From Rubrivivax sp. (GTDB taxonomy: Bacteria; Pseudomonadota; Gammaproteobacteria; Burkholderiales; Burkholderiaceae_C), in the NCBI GenBank assembly GCA_016789955.1, contig JAEUPB010000103.1, forward strand, positions 1 through 64,000: a stretch of DNA of 64,000 nucleotides, in the 5' to 3' direction. Under the pieces are notes generated by a model that searched no databases, was not told where the DNA came from, and saw nothing but the letters and a program-made list of their open reading frames with translations. A program made the translations under genes and the position numbers. Below, piece after piece: positions 47,568 through 56,565 of the stretch. How positions within the stretch are numbered: the stretch's first letter is position 1; the number at the start of each line of letters is the position of its first letter.

Positions 47568-49436
47568 ATGGACCCTCGGCTGCTGCGCTACTACAACCAG
47601 GAACTGCGCTACCTGCGCGAGATGGGTGCGGAGTTCGCCAAGGAGTTCCCCAAGATCGCTTCCAGGTTGTCGATGGACACGCTGGAGGTCTCCGATCCCT
47701 ACATCGAGCGGCTCCTGGAAGGCTGCGCCTTCCTGGCCGCACGCATTCAGCTCAAGCAGGACGCGGAGTTTCCCAAGCTGTCACACCGGCTGCTGGAGGT
47801 TCTCTACCCCAATCTGCTGGCGCCTGTTCCTTCCATGCTGGTCGCGCAGATCGAACCGGTCCGCAACGATCCGAACCTGATGAAGGGGCAGCGAATCCCG
47901 CGTGGAACCCCCCTGGTTGCTGCCCCGCTGGCGCATACCCGGACGCGTTGCGAATTCCGGACGACGCAGGAACTCCAGCTCACGCCGCTGCACACGGCAT
48001 CGGCGGAGTACTTTCTGAACCTGGCCGAACTGCAGCTGTCCGCCTACAACCTGCCGGACCGGGCGCGCTGCGGCGTGCGCGTGCGCTTGTCGCTGGCCGA
48101 AGGCATGACGCTGGCGCAGCTCGAGTTGGACGACCTGCGCTTCTTCATCGGCGGCCAGACCGATGTGGCGATGCATCTGCACGAGTTGATCGCCACGTCA
48201 TTCCTCGGTGTTCTCGTCGGAGCTCCAGGGCGCCCCGAGACCCGAAGGCTGCTCGCGCCTGCTTCGCTGCGGCCCCTCGGCTTTGAAGAAGAGGATGCCA
48301 TGCTGCCGGTGCAGCTCCGCATGCTCTCCGGGCTGCGGCTCCTGCAGGAGTACTTCGCCTTTCCGTCCCGGTTCCTGTTCTTTGACCTGAGCGGACTTGG
48401 AGCGGTCCTGCCCGAACTGCCTGGAACCGAGATCGAGTTGCAGTTCCTCTTCTCGCGTCCGGGTGTTGCACTCGACGGCGTCGTCGAGGCCACCAACTTC
48501 AGCCTGCACTGCGTGCCGGCCGTGAACCTGTTCGAGAAGCGCACGGACCGCATTCCGGTCGACGAAGGTCATCACGACTTCCATGTGGTGCCCGATCGGA
48601 CGGTGCCGCTCGACTACGAGGTCTTCGACGTTCTCGAAGCGACCGGCTTCGACGACCAAGGCCAGGAGAGACACTACCAGTCCTTGTTTGCGCCCGATCA
48701 CGCCACTTCGCCTCATCGCAGTGCGTACTACAGCATCTGGCGGGAACCTCGACTGCAGTCGGATCAGTCGCGTCGAGAGGGGCCCAGATCCGGATACATC
48801 GGCTCGGAGGTCTTCCTGTCGCTCGTCGATCGAGAGGACTCGCCGGTCCCTGAGTCGCTGCGTCAGCTCGCGGTGCAGGCTCGTTGCACGAACCGTGACC
48901 TTCCGCTGTTCCTGCTGGCGGGCAACTCCGCGTCTCCGTTCAGTCTCGGCGGGGGGATACCCGTGGTCGGCGCGCGAGCTGCCGCGGGGCCGTCGCGGCC
49001 GTACAGCGCCTTGCGCGAGGGCGGCGTGGCGTGGAGGCTGATCAACCTCCTGTCGCTGAACTATCTCTCGTTGCTGGACGTGGGGGGCGACGAGGGCGCC
49101 GCGGCCCTGAGGGATCTGCTCAGCCGACTTCCCATGGGTGGCGAACCGGCCCAACGTCGGATGATCGAATCGATCCAGAAGGTGTCTGCACAGCCCGTCG
49201 TCCGGAGGCATCCGTCGACTGGGCCCATCGCGTTCTCGCGGGGGCTGCGCATCGACATCTGGATGGACGAGCTGGGTCACGAGGGCGGCAGCGCAGTCAT
49301 GTTCTCTTCCGTCCTGCACCGCTACTTCAGCAACCATGCGTCCATGAACAGCTTCGTCGAGACTGTCCTTCACTCCCTGGGTCGCGGAGAGCTGATGCGC
49401 TGGAAGCCGCAGCCGGGATCGCGCCCGGTGGGATGA
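47568..49436 (+). CDS. tssF: T6SS baseplate protein TssF
   Basis: 622 residues. TssF forms the baseplate wedge with TssG and TssE. Opening MDPRLLRYYNQELRYLREMG, then FAKEFPKIASRLSM, DPYIERLLEGCAFLAARIQL and FPKLSHRLLEVLYPNLLAPVPSM (two blocks) are diagnostic. The C-terminal RYFSNHASMNSFVETVLHS is also conserved. It starts 2 bases after tssE and is followed by tssG after 6. Confidence 0.96.
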   Translation: MDPRLLRYYNQELRYLREMGAEFAKEFPKIASRLSMDTLEVSDPYIERLLEGCAFLAARIQLKQDAEFPKLSHRLLEVLYPNLLAPVPSMLVAQIEPVRNDPNLMKGQRIPRGTPLVAAPLAHTRTRCEFRTTQELQLTPLHTASAEYFLNLAELQLSAYNLPDRARCGVRVRLSLAEGMTLAQLELDDLRFFIGGQTDVAMHLHELIATSFLGVLVGAPGRPETRRLLAPASLRPLGFEEEDAMLPVQLRMLSGLRLLQEYFAFPSRFLFFDLSGLGAVLPELPGTEIELQFLFSRPGVALDGVVEATNFSLHCVPAVNLFEKRTDRIPVDEGHHDFHVVPDRTVPLDYEVFDVLEATGFDDQGQERHYQSLFAPDHATSPHRSAYYSIWREPRLQSDQSRREGPRSGYIGSEVFLSLVDREDSPVPESLRQLAVQARCTNRDLPLFLLAGNSASPFSLGGGIPVVGARAAAGPSRPYSALREGGVAWRLINLLSLNYLSLLDVGGDEGAAALRDLLSRLPMGGEPAQRRMIESIQKVSAQPVVRRHPSTGPIAFSRGLRIDIWMDELGHEGGSAVMFSSVLHRYFSNHASMNSFVETVLHSLGRGELMRWKPQPGSRPVG

Positions 49437-49442
49437 GCGGTC

Positions 49443-51155
49443 ATGAGCGAGCAGCAACCGAACCTGGAGCAGAGTCAGGCATACGAGGCCTACTTGGCTG
49501 CGGTCGCCGCCGAGCCCTATCGGTACGACTTCTATCAGGTGCTCCGCCGCATCGCCGCTGCGCATCCGAGGCTTCCGCCGCTTGGCCAGGCTGCCAGGCC
49601 GGTGGACGAGCCTGTGCGCGTGGCGCAGCCCGCAGAGATGGATTTCGCTCCGGCGCCGATCCACGCGTTGGTCCGGCGTGGGGGCTCACCGCCTTGGTTG
49701 ATGCAGCGAATCTTTGGTCTGCTGGGGTCCCACGGTGCACTTCCTCTGCACCTCACCGAGTACGCGAGGGAAAGAGAACGACACCACGGTGACCCGACGT
49801 TTCAGCGGTTTCTCGACACCTTCACGCACAGGTTCGCACTGCTCTTCTACCGAGCGTGGGCGGACGCCCAACCCGCCGTCAGCCTCGATCGTCCCGACAA
49901 CAAGACCTACTTCAACCGGCTCGGTTCGCTCGTCGGAATCGGCCTGCACAGCCTGCAGGATCGCGACGCGCTTCCCGACTCGAGCAAGATTCACTTTGCC
50001 GGTCGGCTGGCGCGGCAGACACGTGACGCCGAGGGACTGCTCGCGTGGTTGCGCGTCGAGTTCGATACCGCCGCCAACGTGGAGCAGTGGTGCGGGCACT
50101 GGATGCCGCTGACACGTGCAGAGCGCACGCGGCTCGGACGTGCGGGAGGCTCGGTCGTGGGGCGGAGTGCCGTGCTGGGCGGCACGGTCTGGGACGTCCA
50201 GCACAAGTTCCGCATCACGCTCGGGCCGCTTTCGCTCGACCAGTATCAGCGCTTCCTGCCCGGTGGCCGCGATCTGGCGAGACTGCAGGCTCTGGTGCGC
50301 CACTGGGTGGGCATCGAGTTCGCGTGGGACGTCAAACTGATCCTGCACAAGGATGAAGTGCCGCGCCTCGAACTGGGCAGTCAGCTTGGCATCGACGACC
50401 CTGTACCACCGGTGGAGTCGGTCGCCGAGGGATGCCATGACGTCGAACTCGTCGGGGTACACCGGCATGGGGCTGACCATGGGCGGCGCATTCGACTGCA
50501 GCTGAGGCTCGTTTCAGGGACACAGCAGGGAGCATTGATCGTCGAAAGTGCCGCGGAATCGTGTGCCATGTACGGCCGCATCGGGCAACTGCTGCGGTCA
50601 CTCGTCGGTCCCGGTCTGGAGTACATCGACGCGGCCGCTGCCGACGATCCGGGTGGCGATCCGCTGTCCCGTTTGACGGGCATGCACGCACCCGTACGCG
50701 ACGCCGATCCTCCGGAAAGCCTGACGGCTGCTGACCCGCACCGTCACGCCCGGGTCGACGTCGATGGCGACTCGGCGCCCTACGACGAGGCAAGCCCGAG
50801 CGGCGGTGGCGTTCCAGGCGTATCGGAGCCGGCTGCAGGGGCGCAAGCGCCCATCGATGCGCCTGGGAGTGTGGTCAGCGGAACCGGACATGCCCTGGGT
50901 TCGGATGGCCGACCGGGCGCCACGCGGCTGCGGATCATGACAGCGGCTACCGTATCACCGGCCATGGCCGAGCATCTCATTGGCCGCCGATGCCGAATCG
51001 CCATACGGCACGAGCGCATGCCGGATGGCCGGATGCGAGCCGCGGTGGGCGCTCGGGCAGGCCTGGGCCATACGACCTGGCTTGGACGCTACCTTCAGGT
51101 TCGCCACGCCGACGACCTTCGCCTCGACGTCGAACGACCGCACGCCGAAGCCTAG
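49443..51155 (+). CDS. tssG: T6SS baseplate protein TssG with large insertion
   Basis: 570 residues, against about 330-350 for ordinary TssG. Residues 1-316 are a normal TssG: YRYDFYQVLRRIAAAHPRLP, PWLMQRIFGLLGSHGALPLH, FLDTFTHRFALLFYRAW, then a stretch ending EVPRLELGSQLG. The normal C-terminus, LGHTTWLGRYLQVRHADDLR, reappears at about 541. Between them, about 224 residues (317-540) interrupt the usual LGxxxxLGWTTWL junction. The frame is continuous, so this is not a frameshift. The inserted piece is mixed: a DVELVGVHRHGADHG and LQLRLVSGTQQGALI strand-rich part, then a Pro/Gly-rich linker. Confidence 0.88.
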   Translation: MSEQQPNLEQSQAYEAYLAAVAAEPYRYDFYQVLRRIAAAHPRLPPLGQAARPVDEPVRVAQPAEMDFAPAPIHALVRRGGSPPWLMQRIFGLLGSHGALPLHLTEYARERERHHGDPTFQRFLDTFTHRFALLFYRAWADAQPAVSLDRPDNKTYFNRLGSLVGIGLHSLQDRDALPDSSKIHFAGRLARQTRDAEGLLAWLRVEFDTAANVEQWCGHWMPLTRAERTRLGRAGGSVVGRSAVLGGTVWDVQHKFRITLGPLSLDQYQRFLPGGRDLARLQALVRHWVGIEFAWDVKLILHKDEVPRLELGSQLGIDDPVPPVESVAEGCHDVELVGVHRHGADHGRRIRLQLRLVSGTQQGALIVESAAESCAMYGRIGQLLRSLVGPGLEYIDAAAADDPGGDPLSRLTGMHAPVRDADPPESLTAADPHRHARVDVDGDSAPYDEASPSGGGVPGVSEPAAGAQAPIDAPGSVVSGTGHALGSDGRPGATRLRIMTAATVSPAMAEHLIGRRCRIAIRHERMPDGRMRAAVGARAGLGHTTWLGRYLQVRHADDLRLDVERPHAEA

Positions 51156-51179
51156 AAGACCGACACGTAGAGGACAACC

Positions 51180-53870
51180 ATGAGTGGAATCAGCCGCCAG
51201 ACCCTGTTCGGAAAACTGAACCCGATCGCCTACCAGTCGATCGAGAGCGCCACCGTCTTCTGCAAGATGCGCGGCAACCCGTACGTGGAACTCGTGCACT
51301 GGGTGGCGCAACTCGTGCAGGCGCAAGGCACCGACCTCGAAGCGATCATCCGGCACTACCAGCTCGAGGCCTCGACGATGGCCCGCGACATCACCGCGGC
51401 GCTCGACAAGCTGCCGCGTGGATCGACCGCGATCAGCGACTTCGCCGACCACATCGAGGACAGCATCAAGAACGGCTGGCTCTACGGCACGCTGCTGTTC
51501 GGCCAGGCGCAGGTGCGCACCGGCTACCTCGTGATCGGGATGCTGAAGACCAAGCACCTGCACCAGGCGCTGATCTCGATCTCGCGCCAGTTCGATCGCA
51601 TCAAGGAAGACGACCTCGTCGAGCGCTTCCAGTCGATCTGCGGCGCCACGAAGGAGGCCGCGCTCGGCGCGGCCGACGGCTCAGGGCTGGCCGGAGGCGC
51701 GGGCGGCGAGCCGGGTGCCGAGAACGCGGCGATGGCACCCGCGGCGATGGGCAAGGGCGAGGCGCTGAAGAAGTTTTGCGTCGACCTCACAGAGCGGGCC
51801 CGCGAAGGCAAGATGGACCCGATCAGCGGCCGCGATGAGGAGATCCGCCAGATCGTCGACATCCTGATGCGGCGGCGCCAGAACAACCCCATCCTCACGG
51901 GCGAGGCCGGCGTCGGCAAGACCGCGGTGGTCGAAGGCTTCGCGCAGCGGCTGGCCCGCGGCGACGTGCCGCCGCAGCTGCAGGAGGTGAGCCTGCTGTC
52001 GCTGGACATCGGGCTGCTGCAGGCCGGCGCCAGCATGAAGGGCGAGTTCGAGCAGCGGCTGCGCCAGGTCATCGACGAGGTGCAGGCGAGCCCGAAGCCG
52101 ATCATCCTGTTCGTGGACGAGGTGCACACGCTGGTGGGCGCCGGCGGCGCGGCCGGCACCGGCGACGCCGCCAACCTGATGAAGCCGGCGCTGGCGCGCG
52201 GCAACCTGCGCACCATAGGCGCCACCACCTGGGCCGAGTACAAGAAGTACATCGAGAAGGACCCGGCGCTGACGCGGCGCTTCCAGGTGGTGCAGGTGCC
52301 CGAGCCCGACGAGCACAAGGCGATCCTGATGCTGCGCGGCGTGGCCAGCGTGCTCGAGAAGCACCACCGCGTGCAGCTGCTCGACGAGGCCATCGAGTCG
52401 GCCGTGGTGCTGTCACACCGTTACATCCCGGCACGCCAGCTGCCGGACAAGGCGGTGAGCCTGCTCGACACGGCGTGCGCGCGCGTGGCCGTCAGCCAGC
52501 ACGCCACGCCGGCCGAGGTCGAGGACTGTCAGCGCCGCATCGAGGGGCTGGAGACCGAGGCCGGCATCATCGAACGCGAAGCCGCGGTCGGCGTGGATGT
52601 CGGCAGTCGTGGCACGGACGTCGCCGAGAAGCTCGCCGCCGAGCGCACGAAGCTCGAGGCGCTGAACAAGCGCTGGCAGGAAGAGAAGACGATCGTCGAC
52701 AAGATCCTCGCGCTGCGGGCGCAGCTGCGCGGCAGCGACCAGCCTGTCGACCACGCCGCGGCCACGGCCGACACGCCCGACCGCGAGAAGCTGCTCGCCG
52801 AGCTGAAAGTCGAGCAGGAGAAGCTCGCGGCCGTGCAGGGCGAGTCGCCGCTGATCATGCCCAGCGTGGACAACCAGGCGGTGGCCAGCGTGGTGGCCGA
52901 CTGGACCGGCATCCCGGTGGGCCGCATGGTGAAGAACGAGCTGGAAGCGGTGCTGCGCCTGGGCGAGACGCTGGGCCAGCGCGTCATCGGCCAACAGCAC
53001 GGCCTGGACATGATCGCCAAGCGCATCCAGACCAGCCGCGCGAAGCTCGACAACCCGAACAAGCCGATCGGGGTGTTCATGCTTTGCGGCACGTCGGGCG
53101 TCGGCAAGACCGAGACCGCGCTGGCGCTGGCCGAGTCGCTCTACGGCGGCGAGCAGAACGTCATCACGATCAACATGAGCGAGTTCCAGGAGGCGCACAC
53201 CGTCTCCACGCTCAAGGGCGCGCCGCCGGGCTACGTGGGCTACGGCGAAGGCGGCATCCTGACGGAGGCCGTGCGGCGACGCCCGTACAGCGTGGTGCTG
53301 CTCGACGAGGTCGAGAAGGCGCACAGCGACGTGCACGAGCTGTTCTTCCAGGTCTTCGACAAGGGCCGCATGGAAGACGGCGAGGGCCGCATGATCGACT
53401 TCAAGAACACGATCATCCTGCTCACCAGCAACGTCGGCTCCGAGCTCATCATGAACATGTGCAAGGACCCCGAGCTGCTGCCGGACCCGGCTTCGCTGGC
53501 CACGGCGCTGCAGGATCCGCTGATGAAGGTGTTCCCGCCGGCGCTGCTCGGGCGGCTGGTGACGATCCCGTACTACCCGTTGTCCGACGACATGCTCGCC
53601 AAGATCGTGCGACTTCAGTTGGGCCGCATCAAGAAGCGCGTGGAAACCAATCACCGCATTCCGTTCACCTACAGCGACGAGGCCGTCGCGCTGATCGTCA
53701 AGCGCTGCAACAACGCCGAAGCCGGCGGCCGCATCATCGACGCCATCCTGACCAACACCGTGCTGCCGCACATCTCCATCGAATACCTCACGCGCATGAG
53801 CCGCGGCGAGGAACTGAGCGGCATCGAGTTGACGGCGGCGGACGGCGACTTCACCTACAGGTTCGAGTGA
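51180..53870 (+). CDS. clpV: T6SS sheath-recycling AAA+ ATPase TssH (ClpV)
   Basis: 896 residues. ClpV disassembles contracted TssBC sheaths with ATP. The Clp N-domain (about 1-160, LFGKLNPIAYQSIESATVF) precedes AAA1 with Walker A GEAGVGKTA near residue 241 and Walker B ILFVDEVHTLVGAGG. A coiled-coil middle domain (about 420-540) follows. AAA2 has Walker A GTSGVGKTE near 636 and Walker B VVLLDEVEKAH. Composition returns here to the high-GC style of the rest of the window, unlike tssA-tssG. Confidence 0.97.
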   Translation: MSGISRQTLFGKLNPIAYQSIESATVFCKMRGNPYVELVHWVAQLVQAQGTDLEAIIRHYQLEASTMARDITAALDKLPRGSTAISDFADHIEDSIKNGWLYGTLLFGQAQVRTGYLVIGMLKTKHLHQALISISRQFDRIKEDDLVERFQSICGATKEAALGAADGSGLAGGAGGEPGAENAAMAPAAMGKGEALKKFCVDLTERAREGKMDPISGRDEEIRQIVDILMRRRQNNPILTGEAGVGKTAVVEGFAQRLARGDVPPQLQEVSLLSLDIGLLQAGASMKGEFEQRLRQVIDEVQASPKPIILFVDEVHTLVGAGGAAGTGDAANLMKPALARGNLRTIGATTWAEYKKYIEKDPALTRRFQVVQVPEPDEHKAILMLRGVASVLEKHHRVQLLDEAIESAVVLSHRYIPARQLPDKAVSLLDTACARVAVSQHATPAEVEDCQRRIEGLETEAGIIEREAAVGVDVGSRGTDVAEKLAAERTKLEALNKRWQEEKTIVDKILALRAQLRGSDQPVDHAAATADTPDREKLLAELKVEQEKLAAVQGESPLIMPSVDNQAVASVVADWTGIPVGRMVKNELEAVLRLGETLGQRVIGQQHGLDMIAKRIQTSRAKLDNPNKPIGVFMLCGTSGVGKTETALALAESLYGGEQNVITINMSEFQEAHTVSTLKGAPPGYVGYGEGGILTEAVRRRPYSVVLLDEVEKAHSDVHELFFQVFDKGRMEDGEGRMIDFKNTIILLTSNVGSELIMNMCKDPELLPDPASLATALQDPLMKVFPPALLGRLVTIPYYPLSDDMLAKIVRLQLGRIKKRVETNHRIPFTYSDEAVALIVKRCNNAEAGGRIIDAILTNTVLPHISIEYLTRMSRGEELSGIELTAADGDFTYRFE

Positions 53871-53877
53871 GGGTGAG

Positions 53878-55953
53878 ATGGCCACATCACCGGAAGCTTC
53901 CTTCTCGTGCACGCTCGGCGACGAAGAACTGCTCTTTCGGCGCATGGTCGGCCGCGAGGAACTCGGGCGCTTGCCCGAGTACCGCCTCGAGCTGATGCGG
54001 GCGCAGAAGCATGATCCGATCGATCCAGAAGATCTTCTGGGGACTCAGGCCACCGTCAAGGTGCTACGGACCAACCAGGAGCATCGATTCATCAACGGCT
54101 GGATCACGTCGGTGGAAATCGGCGGGGCGGTTGGCCGCTTCGATCTCTACCACGTGATGCTCAGGCCTTGGCTGTGGCACCTCACGCTGGGAGCGGACTG
54201 CCGCATCTTCCAGGAAAAGACGGCGCTCGAGATCATCCAGGCGGTGTTCGGCGACTACACCAGCGCGCAGGTCGACACCTCCAAGCTGACCGGCACCCTG
54301 CGCTCGCGGCCTTATTGCGTGCAGTACCGGGAAAGCGACTTCAACTTCGTCAGCCGATTGATGGAAGAGGAGGGCATCTGGTACTACTTCACCCATGCGG
54401 AGAACCAGCACACGCTGGTCCTGGCGAACGCCAAGAGTGCGCACGTGGCGATGTCCGAAGAGAGCCTCGGCTGGTCGCCCCAGCAGAAGGACGACCAGAC
54501 GAGAGAGGACGTCATCACTCAATGGCGCCGAGCGCAACGGCTCCGCTCGCTGAAGTTCACGCACGACGACTACGACTACGAGGCCCCGACAACCGCGCTG
54601 CTCAAGACCGACCAGCGCACGACGAAGTACCCGAACCCTGGTGACCTCGAGGTCTACGACTGGCCGGGTACCTATACCTGGCCGGGCGACAGCAAGAACG
54701 CTGATCAAGGCGACCTCGGCGCGAAGCTGCAGGTCCGGCGTTTCGAGACAGGGCACATCTACGCGCATGCTGCCACCCCGTGCCGGTCGGTCGCTGCCGG
54801 GCTGACCTTCACGCTGGAAGACCACCCTTGGCACTCGGGGGACTATCTCATCACGGCCGCTCACATCGAGATCGACATCGGTGATCGCGAGGCCACCGAA
54901 GCCTCTCGCGGATTCGGTGTGCGCTCGCAGTTGCAGCTCGTGTCCAAGGATCTCGACTTCGTCACCGAGGCGCTCACGCGCAAGCCGTTCGTGCAAGGGC
55001 CGCAGACGGCCACCGTGGTCGGCCCATCGGGCGACGAGATCCACGTCGACCGCCTCGGCCGGGTCAAGGTGCATTTCCGCTGGGACCGCATCGGCCAGAA
55101 GAACGAGCAGGACACCTGCTACATCCGGGTGGCCACGCCATGGGCCAGCAAGGGCTACGGCATGATCACCACGCCGCGCATCGGCGACGAGGTGGTCGTC
55201 AGCTTCCTCGAAGGCGATCCCGACCGGCCGCTGATCACCGGCAGCGTCTACAACGGCGACAACCTTCCACCGTATGAACTGCCGGCGCAGGCCACCGTCT
55301 ACGGGATCCGTTCTCGCTCGACCAAGGAGGGCGCGGCCACCAACTTCAACGAACTGCGCTTCGACGACAAGAAGGGCAGCGAGTACATCTGGTTCCAAGC
55401 CGAGAAGGACCGCCATGGCCTCGTGAAGAACGACGCCACCGACGAGGTCACGCGCGACAACCAGACCAAGATCGGCCGCGACCACAAAGGCTCGGTGGGC
55501 AACAACTACGACTTCAAGATCGGCAATGTGGCCAAGGTCGAGGTGGCCGCCGATGCGAGCGTGAAGGTCGGTGGCGACCTGAACTCGGAGGTCACCGGGG
55601 CCTTCGGCCTGAAGGTGGGCTCGGACGTCGACATCAAGGGCGGCGCCGCCGTGAAGCTCGCCAGCGGCGGTGCCATGGACATCAATTCCGGTGCCGCGAT
55701 CACGATCACCGGATCGGGCGCGGTGCACATCACCGGCAGCGGCGGCGTGGTGATCGACGGAGCGTCGTCGCTGACGATCAAGGCCGGCTCGGGATCGGTG
55801 GTGCTCGACGGGGGTGGCGTGTCGATCACGGGCAGCACGGTCAAGATCAATTCGGGGGGCTCCGCAGGCTCGGCCAACAGCGCTGCCGAAGCCAGCCCGA
55901 CGGCGCCCGAGGCACCGGCCGACACGGTCGACGTGCCCGATCCACTGGCCTGA
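53878..55953 (+). CDS. vgrG: T6SS spike protein VgrG (TssI)
   Basis: 691 residues. VgrG trimers cap the Hcp tube. The gp27-like part has FINGWITSVEIGGAVGRFDLY, WLWHLTLGADCRIFQEKTAL and VQYRESDFNFVSRLMEEEGIWYYF (in blocks). The gp5-like OB region is seen in TATVVGPSGDEIHVDRLGRV and VATPWASKGYGMITTPRIGDE. A Gly/Ala-rich beta-helix follows (about 575-655), ending in a short acidic Pro-rich tail. No extra C-terminal effector domain is fused, so it probably carries separate effectors via the DUF4123 gene 20 bases downstream. Confidence 0.96.
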   Translation: MATSPEASFSCTLGDEELLFRRMVGREELGRLPEYRLELMRAQKHDPIDPEDLLGTQATVKVLRTNQEHRFINGWITSVEIGGAVGRFDLYHVMLRPWLWHLTLGADCRIFQEKTALEIIQAVFGDYTSAQVDTSKLTGTLRSRPYCVQYRESDFNFVSRLMEEEGIWYYFTHAENQHTLVLANAKSAHVAMSEESLGWSPQQKDDQTREDVITQWRRAQRLRSLKFTHDDYDYEAPTTALLKTDQRTTKYPNPGDLEVYDWPGTYTWPGDSKNADQGDLGAKLQVRRFETGHIYAHAATPCRSVAAGLTFTLEDHPWHSGDYLITAAHIEIDIGDREATEASRGFGVRSQLQLVSKDLDFVTEALTRKPFVQGPQTATVVGPSGDEIHVDRLGRVKVHFRWDRIGQKNEQDTCYIRVATPWASKGYGMITTPRIGDEVVVSFLEGDPDRPLITGSVYNGDNLPPYELPAQATVYGIRSRSTKEGAATNFNELRFDDKKGSEYIWFQAEKDRHGLVKNDATDEVTRDNQTKIGRDHKGSVGNNYDFKIGNVAKVEVAADASVKVGGDLNSEVTGAFGLKVGSDVDIKGGAAVKLASGGAMDINSGAAITITGSGAVHITGSGGVVIDGASSLTIKAGSGSVVLDGGGVSITGSTVKINSGGSAGSANSAAEASPTAPEAPADTVDVPDPLA

Positions 55954-55972
55954 GGACGCGTCCCGCTGACGC

Positions 55973-56533
55973 ATGGCCACCGGCGAGACTCCATCCGTCG
56001 CCTTGTCGCTGGCGCAGCAGCGCGAGTCGCTGTGGGCCGATCATCGGCTCAAGGTCTATGCGGTGATCCGCGGCAGCCGCGTTGCCGGCCTGCGCGAGCG
56101 CCTGGCCCGTGCCGATGTGGCGGACTGGCACGGCCTGTGGACCGGCGAGCTCGAGCCCGAGGAGCAGGCCGCCGCTCCGGTGCTGGTGCTGCTGCGGCCG
56201 GTGTCGGCGTTCACCGATTGGTTGATCGCCAAGGGGGCGCTGGACTTTCCCGCGTGGGGCGTGCTCGCGCTGAGCGTCAGCCCGTTCCTGGCCATGCGAG
56301 CCCACGGCCGTGCGCTGTGTAGGGCGCAATTGCCGAGCGGCGAGTCGCTGCGGCTGGACTGGGCTGACCCCGAGGTGCTTGGCGCGCTGCTGCCGGCGGC
56401 GCCATTGCCGCAGCTGCAACGCGTGTTCTCGGGCATGGACGCGGTGGTCGCTCCCGAGGTCGGCCGCTGGACACGATGGTCCCTGCCGCTGGGCCGCCTG
56501 CAGGTCCAGCACACGGCGGTCCTGCCCGCCTGA
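55973..56533 (+). CDS. DUF4123 T6SS effector-adaptor (Tap/TEC-like)
   Basis: 186 residues. DUF4123 proteins are adaptor chaperones that load a downstream effector onto the VgrG encoded upstream. YAVIRGSRVAGLRERLARAD, WHGLWTGELEPEE, APVLVLLRPVSAFTDWLIAKG and RAHGRALCRAQLPSGESL fit the family in order, as do the terminal LQRVFSGMDAVVAP and RWTRWSLPLGRLQ strands. It lies between vgrG and the unrecognised 587-residue gene. Confidence 0.82.
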   Translation: MATGETPSVALSLAQQRESLWADHRLKVYAVIRGSRVAGLRERLARADVADWHGLWTGELEPEEQAAAPVLVLLRPVSAFTDWLIAKGALDFPAWGVLALSVSPFLAMRAHGRALCRAQLPSGESLRLDWADPEVLGALLPAAPLPQLQRVFSGMDAVVAPEVGRWTRWSLPLGRLQVQHTAVLPA

Positions 56534-56565
56534 ACGCAGGCGTCGCCGCCCGCTTCTCCCGCACC

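Noticed and set aside
50391..51062. Frameshift or gene fusion artefact in tssG
   Set aside because: The frame is continuous and the canonical TssG C-terminus returns in the same frame, so an insertion is the simpler reading.
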